NCBI GenBank assembly: GCA_004764695.1
Contig: SMSO01000006.1
Span: 972,859 to 1,036,858 of the forward strand
From: Schizochytrium sp. TIO01
Taxonomy: Eukaryota > Sar > Bigyra > Thraustochytrida > Thraustochytriidae
DNA length: 64,000 bases
Direction of reading: 5' to 3'
Under the pieces are notes generated by a model that worked only from the letters and a program-made list of their open reading frames with translations, was not told where the DNA came from and searched no databases. A program made the translations under genes and the position numbers. This document shows positions 1-11,512 of the stretch, in pieces (positions within the stretch are counted from its first letter, which is position 1; every line of letters begins with the position of its first letter).

Positions 1-3000
1 CGTAATTGAAGTGCACTGGTATTGAGCATCTTCAAGTCGATGCTGGGAAGAAAGGCTATATCGTGCGGTCCTCGGTCGATACAGCCGCACGTCATCCTCG
101 TTCGCGGTGCTCTGATCCGAAAGCACGATTTCGTTTCCCTACCCAGGTTTCACCTTTCGCAGTAGGATAACGATCGCATCCATCTACGCAGTCAGTTATA
201 CGCACAAAAGCAAACGACACAGGGCTTTCACTCAAGGGTAGAAGAAAATCAGCCGACAGCAATTTGTCCAACTTCTTCGAGATTGCACCTCGACGAGCTC
301 CACGTACACGGGCATGGATGGATGGCGTGTGCCAGTCCCCTGCCGAGACTCAGTTGTGTACTTTTGTTGCTCAATAGACATCGGAGTCGCTTCGTTGGAG
401 AAAGATTTTCTTTTTTCTTTTCTTTTTTCCTTTTTGGTGCAAAGTACCACCAACACGAACGTGTCCCAGCCGGGCGGCACAATCGTGCGAAGAGACGGAC
501 CTCCTGCGCTGCGCACTCGAGAACGAAGTGCTTCAGGGAGAGCATCCTGCGCCCGACGTCCGCGACGAGGGCAATCTCAACATGGTCGTGCCAGCATTTG
601 TCATGATCGAGGGCGTCCAACCGGCGCTGGCTTGCGTCACAGCTCCGAGGTTTGGCTGCATTTTCACTCAATCTGCGAAATGTACCAGGTCGAAAAGGGC
701 TCTGAAAAGCAAGAGCCAAAATAGACCTCCGCTTTGGCTGCTGATGAGTCCGTGGAGATCCGCATGAATTGCTGTTCGAAGAGCTGCGCAGCGCAGGCCC
801 GAGTTGGGATTCTTCTGCAGCCAAAGTTTGGGCAGGCTGTCAAACCAGAGCAGGAGAACCTCACATAGACAAGCCCAGTTGGCCAATGTGATGAGAGGTG
901 TAGCATAAACCAACGAGGGGCTATCTCTATGTTTCTTTGACTCACAGCAAGTTGATCATGACTGACGACTTCCATTTTATGAAGGCTCATGTCTAATTTG
1001 GGTCTCTCTTGGTCCCTCCTATCGAAGACGGTTTCCAGATCTCCAAAGCAACAGTTGTTACTCGCAGAGAAGGGAGAAGGGAAATTGAGCAAAGCAAACT
1101 GATGTCGATATTTCTTCATCTTTATCATAATTGTTAGACGCGCAAAAGCTTATCCAGTTCGATGGTCTTCAAATTGGAGCATACAAACTTTTGCATTGCA
1201 TTGTATTGCACTACGCTTAAGCCTCAGAGCCCTCGAATTCGCAAGTTCTCCAATGATTACAGTTGCAGATGTTGATGATGTAATTTTAGAAAAAAGAAAA
1301 GAAAAAAAAAGAAACTTTTTTACATTAAAAAATGACTTCTTTTTCCTTCTTCAAAGTTATAAAATAATAGTTATATATGGTTTTCGTTAATGAAAGTATG
1401 GCGTGGCAAGGGAATTTAGAAATCAAACAAACTTTTATTCCAAGAAAGAAATAAAATACACCATTCAGATTCAAGCAACTGCCAGGGGTGCACAGTTCAT
1501 CGTAACAGATCTATTTGAGGTTAAAAGGATGCAATAGGGCGAGACAACAAATACATCTCTCCGCTCCTCTATGCATAGTGCTATTTAGGTTTGATCTGGT
1601 TATAAACACGACAGAACGCGAGCTTTGAATTCTCAATTTATGTGCTCCGCTCTAGAAGCTAAAATTGATCATGTGATGAGTGTAACTCCCTGGCTGGCAT
1701 AGTACTCGATGTAGAATATGTATTTCGAAATCTGCTGATAGACTTAGAAGCCGAAGGAAATGAAGGCGTCCGCAATAAACGTTTTTTTGAACATTGTTTA
1801 CAATGCAAAGCGCTGCAACTCGACGACTAGCACAAACCGAACCTCCCAAGTATTTGCGAACCACATCATTAGAGAAAAGTTTACTTTACCGTTGAGCCTC
1901 CTTTTATATGTCTTTTAAAATAATTAAAATATAGAGATGAGATATTATTATGATACGTTCAGAGTTGGATACAAGAACGTAACGAACATATTCTGTCTTG
2001 AGTTCCCTTTTGGCAACGAGGGAAACGAGTTTTTTAGGTGAAGACTTCGTATCGTGGCATAGTAAAAAGGGTAGTGGTGAACATTGAAGAAGAAGCATGC
2101 ATTTGTTATTTTTGAAAAAAGGTATTGCATCTTATAAGGATCTTGAAAGAGATTTTGCAAATTGCGAAATCGAGACTTGTCACATGGCGACAAAGTCACT
2201 TCATTATTGAGCTGACTGGTCTGGACATGAGTATTCAAAATATTTATTTAGGAATAACCCCCTGAATACGAAATGCACATTCTGGTACTTTTATTCTTGG
2301 GATGCTTTTCTTGGCTCAGATGCTGAGGCAACCGGGACTTATTGTGATTTATGTCCTGGAGAAGCTAGTCTTGGCAAATGCTTAGAAGCTTTACTAAACC
2401 AAGGCTGCGTGCGTTTCTTTTGTTCCAAATCAGCCGTTGTCTTGGCGAAGTGACTAAAGCTTCAAAAATTAGGCGTGTCATGAAAACAACATTGCAACAC
2501 GTTGTCGTATGTCGTATATACGAAATGGGAGGTCTCATGATGCTTTCCCTGAAGAAAAAGAACTGTTTAGGATGGCCCAATCAATCTACGACCTCTAGTG
2601 GTAGCTTTCGAAACATTTACACGTTTTAAGGCAAGGCTCATTTTTTTTTTTTCTCTTAATGTTACCGGTTCATTTGCTTTGTGCGATGTTGGTTGCACCT
2701 GGTCTCATTGGCAAACAAAGCCCCTGGTTATAGTGTCTTACCTCATAATTGAAATTTTAGCAAGTATTTCCTCCGTATATTAAATATCCAACTTTGTACC
2801 CCTTCCCTGAAACTGCGACCACTGTTAGCAATCAATATTCCTATCTCATTGCAAATCTTCGTCAGAAGTGTTTATCTTCTTCGACTGGGCCTCCCCCGGC
2901 ACGAAGTTCATGACTGCGGCACACGAATTCATCCTCCCCTAAGAGTACTTAACTGAAAGTCTTACTCTCAACATGAACATAGTGTACATAAAGCACAGCA

Positions 3001-6000
3001 AATCCAAAAAATAGAAAGCTACCTCCACCATTACAGTATTTGAGACTTTGGCATTTTTCCGTTACTAAATGTGACGAAGGCTAAGACGAAGAATATAATG
3101 CTGACACTGTTCTTCTTTCGAAAGCCCAGGATCGCTCAACCTTTAGAACACGACACTCATGAGATCTACCTCAGCGCTGTTCTTCAGACTTCTACGTCTA
3201 GTGCAGGTAGTACAAAGCTCGCGAGCGAGTCAGTGGCAGTAGCGACACCAGATCTTGATTCTTCATAATGGGAGGTGCTGATCTGTGCGCGTTCCTGCCT
3301 TTGTCCGCACAGGTCTCACTGGGCCAGTTTGGAGAAGTTTCATGTTTTCAATCATCTTCTTTTTATCCTAGCCCCATTCATTTTTCATTTAATTAAGATA
3401 TAGAAAAACTTCGTACAGACTTTTTCTTTCCACACATAATATATATTTTATTAATATTTATTACAAAATTAAATTAAACTTTTATTCTTATATATAAATA
3501 ATAAAGGGAGAGGTATTTATCCGAACATTCCTGTTTTCAATCAAAAATTATCCACGATCAAAATAAAATATCAAACACTTTAATTAAAACAACAGGACGC
3601 AAGGTTTCTCCGACAACGTGAGTATTTTAAATTTAATTAAATTTAATTTAAAAAAATCGCCCAATTCATACATACGACAAACTGTATAAGATACAGCTAA
3701 TAATAAGAGACTCGCATGATAGTACATTTCACTCCAAAGTGGAACTAAGCAACTACAATTGTCACCAATCGTGCACCGTATCACGCATCATCTTTCCTCT
3801 ATCTATCGTTCTATGGATCAGTCCTTCTCTTCAGGCTTCTTCTTCTCTTCCTCACATGCGTCTCGATCTCTCGCCAGTACCACTTGCGTGCCAGTAGCTA
3901 GCCTTCTGCTACTCCTCCCCATCGTCATCATCGTCGCCTTCGCTGCGCTCCATAAGTTCGACTGAAAAGAATGCAAAAACAGCAGCGGAAACAAACAACA
4001 GCAGAAACAAACAACATACTACAGCAGCAGCGATGCGGTCCTTCGAGCACAAATAAATAAATAAATGAACGAACGCAACACGCGCCGTCACTCAGCCGCA
4101 AGACGCTCGAAGTGCTGCCTGTCATGCAGACAGAATTGCAGTCAGTTAGTTCACTCTGCGCGTGACCAACTTGTGAGTCCATGGACCGATCGAATGTGAT
4201 GCGCAGCGCATTTCTTTCTTGTCGCGCATTTCGCAGTTTTCATGCCGCGTGAGCTGCTGTTGGAAATGAAGACGTGAGTGATGTGATGGGATGTCACGCA
4301 CGGCAGAAGACTGACTTACTCGTTGGGTCGCCAGCCAAGATCTGCTGCCGCTCGCATCATGGTAGCCGAGGGGGCCAGCGAAGGTATCTTCGAGCTCGAC
4401 GCAGACGCTTGGCTTCGCGGCTTTACGCGTGGCTTCGTGAGAAGGTCTCTCGATCCAAGATGGAGAGAAACTCACTCTTCAACTCTCACTCATTCATTCA
4501 TTCAGTCAGTCAGTAATAGATGAAATCTGCGAGCACTGTTCTTTTCGTTCAAGGCAGAAGGGAGAACACCATCGCAGCGCGTGAACGGAGAAGAAGAAGC
4601 AGAAGAAGAAGAAGATATGCATCAGCTCGATTTCCGTTTGGGTCTCGGCCAATCAAGCGTGTTTGGCGCAACTTGGTGGTTTGCGAAGACTACGAAGCAC
4701 CAATCGATCTTGCCGGAATGCAAAGCAAGAGGTGCTTGGACATGTCTGTCTGTATGGAGGCTCAACATCGAAGGCCAATCTTGAACAAGAGCGACGCCCT
4801 CAGTTTATTTGTGAGGGCTGTGGCAATCTTGCTTTGAGAAGAAGGCAAAGAGAAGGCGTAGCATGACTGACGGTCTCCAACCTTCGAAGCCGTGTCGAAC
4901 CTCGTTCGGTTTGCAGGTCCAGTGAGCCTGCGTTTTGGGGACAGAGTTTCGTAGCTAGACTGTCTTCGTGTCGCTCGTGCAAGCAAACGACTTCGACTCC
5001 AGGGACTACAGGAACTCCCGCGGAGCCCACCCCTTTATTAGAGGCTGAAAGAGAAGAACTTTGACTGTAGAAACCACAGAACAAATATGCGGCTCTTATC
5101 TCTCTCTTCAGACGATCGATGAACTGAAACAGCACTGTGTTTCTATTTAGCAAACGATTCTTCCTCAGCTCCATATCTATGGGACTTTCCTCACGTTGAG
5201 CAAGCCGGTCTGATGCTGCGTAAACTGGGTTGGGTTCTCCAGGAGTGCTCGGGCTGCGTATCGAAGACAATATTACGCGCTTTGATTTGTTGCACACGTG
5301 GACTCCATCTATCTTTCTAAAGTCATCAACGCGCGACTTTCGCCTTTTTCACCAGCAAAGGAATCTATCTATCTACCTATTAATTCTTAAGTTCCTCTAG
5401 GCTAGGTACCCAATTGCGAAGGTGAACATCGATCATATGCTTCAACTCAAGATTGGATTGCCGCCACCGTAAAGGGATGTCCAACTAACTCCTCGTCGAC
5501 GCGATAATCATATCACGGCGGGTGTGCGCGAAGAAACAAGCCATACGATACGCAGTGTATATGCATTGTAGTCGCAATGGAGGCTTCCTCATCCAACCTT
5601 GACGCAGTTCGATCGAATGATCAGTTTATCGATCAATCAGATTCTTTTAAATTTAGCTAGAACGAAAAATAAAACCCGTCGCCACAATTCCCAACCGTGG
5701 AGTAAGGCATCATTTCTGTAGAGTATGATATTAATTGGTCAGCGCCTCCAAATATGTCTGCAGCGCAATGGCAACTATGAGAGTTCGCCAGGAACTTCAA
5801 TGGAAAGAAAGTTTGAGCGAACGAGTGAGTGAGTGAAAAAAATAGAGAAATTATTTAATTTAAAAAAAAAAAAAGTGCGCGGGAATTCAACATCGCAACA
5901 TCGCAGCCTTTGCCAGGAGTTCGGGAGAAGGTGCAAATTCAAAGCGACGGAAGCCGCCGCAATGGATCGGATCAACCACTTTGGGCACCAACTGTGTGGC

Positions 6001-6904
6001 ATTGCAAATCTGGTAAGTCGATGCACCGCTGACCGAGGTCCTCTACACCTTTCACGAGCACTTTCCACAACAGAGGTATGAAATATTTTATGCATTTTTT
6101 AAATTTAACTTTTCTAATTTATAAAAACTAACCTGAAGATGAATCTATATGATACGTGAGCAGCTGCAGGTACGTGCTGCGACGATAACAACACCAAAGT
6201 TGCCTACTTAACCTGTGGCACTTGTAGATTCATACGCCACGCCAGATGCCCTTTTCCAAGTTCCTCGGCGACGCCTTTGCTGCAGTGCGGCTCACGCGAT
6301 GGTTTTGTTTCTTTCACCTTTGCAAAGCCTCAAAGGTGGAAATCGGGATTCTCTAAAAGCACGTGCACTTCGCTCCAGCTTGGAATTCTATCTATTCATT
6401 CGACCAATCTTCATCAAAATAGCTGCCCGCCTGTAGAAGCAACAGTTTATAATAACTCGTGCAGTAGTAAGTGAAGCAAACTCCCTCATCGTCTTATCGG
6501 CAGCGAACGTCTATAATTGCCTGGGGGCGATTTCCACATCGTCGCTGCGTGCCGCAAATTACCAAACGACGAGCTTGAGCTAACTAAATGCAGCGAATCA
6601 ACCCCCTTCTGCATGAGCGGCCAGTCCAACTTTCCATTTCGCCCAAATCTACGCAGCAGGTCACAGCATGTTTGTTCGTCGGTCCTGATTCCCATCGCAC
6701 TGTTGAACTTGGGCCGTGGACTTCGTTCATCACAACGTCGAAGTGAAGTGTCCATTTCTTCAATTCTCCGTCGCTCTTGCCGGGTGCTAGCTAGCCGATA
6801 CCCTACCCCTCTCCTACTCGCGCAGTGCTTTCTCTCTCTCCGGAAGGCCAGTTGAACTACCTTTCCTTTTACAGAATTTCTACAATCATCTCCAAGTTAC
6901 GCTA

Positions 6905-7036
6905 AATCTAATTCATAATTCAATTTCCCTAATTCAATTTTCCTAATTCAATTGAAAACTCAATTCATAATTCAATTCATAATTCAATTCACAATTCAAT
7001 TCAAAATTCAATCCAATTCAATTCAAAATTCAAAAA
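6905..7036. repeat. AATTCA-type imperfect repeat
   Basis: A run of short units built from attcaa and aattcata, alternating irregularly for about 130 bases and ending in aaataaataaac. It is low-complexity AT-rich spacer DNA with no coding appearance. Confidence 0.75.
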
Positions 7037-7420
7037 AATAAATAAATAAACAAATGAAAAATCAGGCAGGAAAAAGGAAGAAGAAGAAACACCACTCGAA
7101 ATCCCCCTGCTAGCGTACTCCTACAGTAAACCCTAATCCACGAGACCGGCCTTTCCAGGGTCTCCATCTTGGCCGGCACTTTCGCCCTTCAGGAAGAAAG
7201 GCCCAACAAGAGGGAAAAACAAAAAATCAGCGACTGCCAATATGGAAGGTCGGCGGCCCCAGGGCGGCCTAGCGAGGCATAGCGAAGTCCTACTCTACTC
7301 GTCATGCAGGTAGAAAGGAGACAGAGAGTAGAGACTACGTACGTACCTACCTACTGCGCCCTTACCTAGTCCTCGCTAGGCGATGGGTAGAAGTGCTTGA
7401 ACGTGCACACGTACACCCCT

Positions 7421-7478
7421 CTTCGTCTTCTTCGTCTTCTTCGTCTTCTTCGTCTTCTGCTGCTGCTGCTGCTGCTGA
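7421..7478. repeat. TCTTCG / GCT microsatellite
   Basis: Four copies of a cttcttcgt-type unit run directly into a ctg trinucleotide tract. The poly-Ser/poly-Ala and poly-Arg peptides that can be translated from it are repeat artefacts. Confidence 0.8.
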
Positions 7479-7777
7479 TGCTGGTGGTAGTGGTGCAGGA
7501 TGCATGGACTTGCAGCAAAGAGCCCTTGAACACACTCTTGGGCGTCTTCAAGATGGGCCTTGGATAAAGCTTGGCAATTGCGATTGCGGAGACTTGCTCA
7601 GCAGACTGACTGAGTCAGGAGCGCCTGGGTGCTGTTTCTATGCCTCGCTTCTCTTCTTCTTCGCACAAGTCCCGAATTTGGCACCTTGTTGAAGAGAAGC
7701 GGCGACGCCTGCATTGCGCTCCTTTGTCCGGATTCCCAATTGCGGTTTCGAGAGACATTGGTTCATTCGACGAGGTT

Positions 7778-7778
7778 G

Positions 7779-7810
<32 letters not shown>

Positions 7811-7811
7811 C
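7778..7811. repeat. (TCAA)n microsatellite
   Basis: About eight perfect copies of the tetranucleotide tcaa. The same unit forms the longer tract at 25.4 kb. Confidence 0.85.
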
Positions 7812-8099
7812 GAGTGACAGACCGCTTCGCCAAAGAAGAACTTGAAGAAGAAGAAGAAGAAGAAAAGCCTAAGTGCATAAGGGCCTAAGGGCCTGGTGAA
7901 TGAATTGAGCCCAGTCTTGAACCGCAACACGCCCACTGAGACATGACCGCACGAGGTCTTTGTTCTTCTGTCAAGGCTCAGCAGAGGCAGTTCCCAGCCC
8001 AGGGCCGACTCTCGTCCCTGCAAACTGATGGGCTCTTTCTTCTCAGGGTATTTGTGCACTCCAACAATAAGCCTCTTGGGGCCCAACTTCAACTTCAAG

Positions 8100-8182
8100 C
8101 TCAATTCAATTCAATTCAATTCAATTCAATTCAATCCAATCCAATCCAGTCCAGCTCAATCCAACTCATTCAATTCAATCAG
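8100..8182. repeat. (ATTCA)n pentanucleotide repeat
   Basis: Perfect attca units decay to the right into ccaat and cagtc variants, the usual sign of an ageing tandem repeat. A related caactcaatt tract lies near 28.93 kb. Confidence 0.85.
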
Positions 8183-10009
8183 ACTTGAGAGGCCGTCACG
8201 ATATGAAGATGGATGTTTTCAAGTTTTGGGCTTGCTCACTGCGCATTTTCCAGGACTGCTAACCACAGCAGAGATGGCGGAAGAAAGCTTGGCCGAATTC
8301 GGCGCTCGCACTTTTCCAGCTCGCCACGAGCCTACAGAAAGCAGGGGAACAGGGGGACCTTCTTCTCTAGGCTTTTTTTTTAAAGTTTTTACCTCTTTAC
8401 CAGTTGTTCGTTCAGATAGAGAGGAAGAAAAGAAAGGAGTATGTAATAGTGTTGGTGTTTTTAACTTTTTCCTATGACCCTGCCGTCACGGTAGAGGCTA
8501 GCTAGGTAGGTAGGGTAGGTAGATGTAGTAGTCGAGGGAATGGCTAAGTTTCTCGCTTTTCGTATGCTGATAAATAGAAATTAACATTGTCTCGGGGAAA
8601 CTGATGCTGTCTGCTTTTTTTATTACTCAGGAAACAACAGTTTAAAATCAAACATTTTTGTTTTAACTTTGATATTTAAAAAACATTTATTTTAGTTGAA
8701 GTGATTTTTTGTTTGTTTGAATAATTCGACTTTTGTTTTGATAGGTTGCATTTTAAAGAAATGAAGCTGTGAGGGTTTTCAGACTAGTGTGCCTTAAATA
8801 CCATTGGTTATTAGGTGGTTAGGAATAATTTTATGCTGAATACATTAATAACGAATCTAATATCGGAAAAACATTGAGCATAAAAATACTATTTACTTAA
8901 AAATATTTAACAACATTTTTAGTTGAGTGATTTTAAATATTTTCAACTAAAAAATGATTGTTAAAAAAAAAAAAAAACACCGGAGAAACTTTGGCTTGGG
9001 GAAAGTTTTCAATTTATTTATTTTAAATTGAGGCTGGGCTTTTGGTTCTTTATATTTTGTGTTAATATGCAAAGCCTTATGAGATGAGTGTAATCACATC
9101 GTCATCTGACAAACTGTGAGGTTTAACTTCATCATGGATGCTTGTTCAAGTTAGTTCCGCTCTGGAAATAATGGGCTTGCGCATCATGTTTTCCAAGATT
9201 CTCTTCTTTCACGAAACTCCCCATGGGAATAGCACAGCACATCTTGCTGAGCAAAGGGACGCCTACTTAGTTATCTTGTCGGCCCCAACAACAAAAGTCT
9301 ACTTTAAATTGAAGTAGTAGACTGCAATTCGGCGTCCTTTCTCTAAGGAGCTCACGCAGTTAGTTGTAGGCACTAGTATCTAGATAAGCATTGGTGCCCA
9401 TTAAATATGCATCCATATCTATCTTTTCAATGGAAGTGAGTGATGATGTACTTCTTTTGGGGCAATCTAGAGCAAGAGAAAATCCTTTCCAGAGGTGCAC
9501 GAGATAATCGAGGGCCTTCTACTATACTTGTCCGATCTAAATTGTCTAAATTGCTTGGCAGGATAGATTTTCCAAGGGCATATGGTTGCAGACATTTTGG
9601 TGAAACCTTGCTTCCTTCCTTCTTCCCCTCATGTTGTTGTTTTTATGATTTTTCGCAAAGGAGCTTCGCATTTTCCATCATCATCTGTCACGTTGTTGTC
9701 AATGGAAAATACAGCACGGATTCATTTACTTTAGAATCTATAAATCTATACCTGAACAAAGCGAGCTTGAACGCAGACACTCCAAAACTCGGCGGCTTTT
9801 CTTGTAATGGAAAGGTTAGACGTTTATGATGAACTTGTCGCATTGTCTTCCTTCCGCTGCAAAATCCTTAGCCCTCGCTCTTCGCCAACGAATGGTCGCT
9901 CGCTCTTTTCAATCGTTCATTTTCTTTCTTCTGCCGCTAGCAGCGCCTAGCTAGTGCTACCCCGCTTGAAGCAGGCCCGCCCTAAAAGAGTGTGCCAAAC
10001 AGCGATCCC

Positions 10010-10070
10010 GACAAAACAAAACAAAACAAATCAAATGAAATCAAAACAAAACAAAACAAAACAAAACAAA
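10010..10070. repeat. (AAAAC)n pentanucleotide repeat
   Basis: Repeated aaaac units, interrupted once by aaatcaaatgaaatc. Spacer DNA. Confidence 0.85.
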
Positions 10071-11036
10071 GATCGCAAAAGCTCTCAAACAGACTTCACA
10101 GAAGTAGCGCGGCCTCCAAACGAAGCTGCCTGAATGCTCGAGAGGAAGTCACCATGAATCCATGATTGTGTCTGTCTGCCCACAGGGTGCTTCACCTCCA
10201 AAGTACCTAGCGTTTGCGGCACCGGCGATCTTTTCCGAACCCCTCTGTGTTGTGAGAATATGGGATGGCCGCCATATTTGCTCGTGTTTCCTGTTCATCG
10301 AATCGCTCACTTTTGCTGCCAACAGATAAGAACTCGAACTCACTCACTCCACAAAGAATCAGGCGAGCCCTTAGGCGCGGGTAGCTGAGGCCTACGCGAA
10401 GAACCTGTGGTCGCCAAGCTGCTGCTGACTAGCACTACCTCTTCTGGAATGCGCGGAATTAGCATTCATTACAGATGAATTGCCATCGCCATCACGATTG
10501 GCGAAGAAGAAAAGGCCATCGCTCGCTGACCGGCGGAGTGCACTGCTCGCCTGACCAGGGCCGGCGTTGAATGAATGGATTATGAAGAAAGCTCGCTAAA
10601 GTTTTGGACAAGGTTTAGAGCGAAGCAGGTATTCAAGATGTTGTAAATTCAACTGCCTGCACTCGAGCTTCCTGAAGAGAACCTGAGGCGAATCGAATCC
10701 CGTGTCGAAGCGAAGACACCATACTTTATGATGGGTGACGAAGATAGATCACTTTAATTCGATTCAATCGATGACCCACAGCCTCAGGTAAGAACAGAAC
10801 CAGCCAGCGTCAAGCTTGCTTGCTTGCTTGCTTGGCGTGGTATGTATCTCAGGATTCCCAACGAGCTTGAGCTTTTGTCCTTCTGATAATGTTTGACGAA
10901 CTTTATCCCGTCGACGCGGCCACCACCCACTCGCTCAATTGCAACATTGCTTGATAGGGAAGCCGGGGATTGATTATCTTGCTACTAAATAGATGAACGA
11001 AGTGGCGAATGGCAATCAACTTATACAAATTAATTT

Positions 11037-11230
11037 ATTAAAACCAAGTTATCAAAACCAAGTTATAAAAACCAAGTTATAAAAACCAAGTTATCAAAAC
11101 CAAGTTATAAAAACCAAGTTATCAAAACCAAGTTATCAAAACCAAGTTATCAAAACCAAGTTATAAAACCCAAGTTATCAAAACCAAGTTATCAAAACTA
11201 AGCTATAAAACCCAAGTTGTATAAACTAAG
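11037..11230. repeat. 14-bp tandem array (minisatellite)
   Basis: About 13 head-to-tail copies of a 14-bp unit, consensus aaaaccaagttatM where the last base is a or c. The left and central copies differ almost only at that final position. The last few copies on the right carry further changes (accc, ctaagc, gttgta), so decay is polarised towards that end. There are no unique spacers between units, so this is not a CRISPR array. No gene lies within 2.9 kb on either side. Confidence 0.9.
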
Positions 11231-11480
11231 GCGTGTGTTTACTACCTACCTTCTGGTTACTTATGTGGGCAAAAACTTCCTTCATCCACGCCAAGACTTT
11301 CCATCTCGCCGGTCACAGACGCACTTGGACCTTTGGCCGAGGCCACGCCTGCTCTGGGCAACAGGACTGGCTGACTGGCCGCGGCCAAACGCATCTGAAC
11401 GAGGGTCTTATTGCTGCAGGTTCGGCTTTCCACACAGTCTGCAAGAGTTGCCACAAGAGTGCGTGCTCCATCGTGCACGA

Positions 11481-11512
11481 TAGCTAGCTATCGTAGCTAG
11501 CTAGCTATAGGT
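11481..11512. repeat. TAGC-rich palindromic cluster
   Basis: Overlapping copies of tagctagc and ctagctat form an imperfect palindrome just downstream of the 14-bp array. Similar tagctagc clusters recur in other spacers (about 24.23, 26.26 and 29.87 kb). No function is assigned. Confidence 0.5.

Noticed and set aside
249-824. 191-residue minus-strand ORF
   Set aside because: It opens at a TTG, contains no ATG start of its own, and its composition looks random with a Lys-rich repeat-derived patch.
4800-5297. 165-residue minus-strand ORF
   Set aside because: No domain or conserved-looking segment, with several overlapping ORFs of equal quality on both strands.
7121-7145. Interstitial telomere-like aaaccctaa string
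   Set aside because: A single copy only; a similar lone copy occurs near 28.57 kb, and neither is tandem.
10681-10720. tRNA-like GAATCGAATCCC string
   Set aside because: No matching acceptor stem, anticodon arm or A-box is visible around it.
11037-11230. Possible CRISPR array
   Set aside because: Units abut directly without unique spacers, and the context is eukaryotic.
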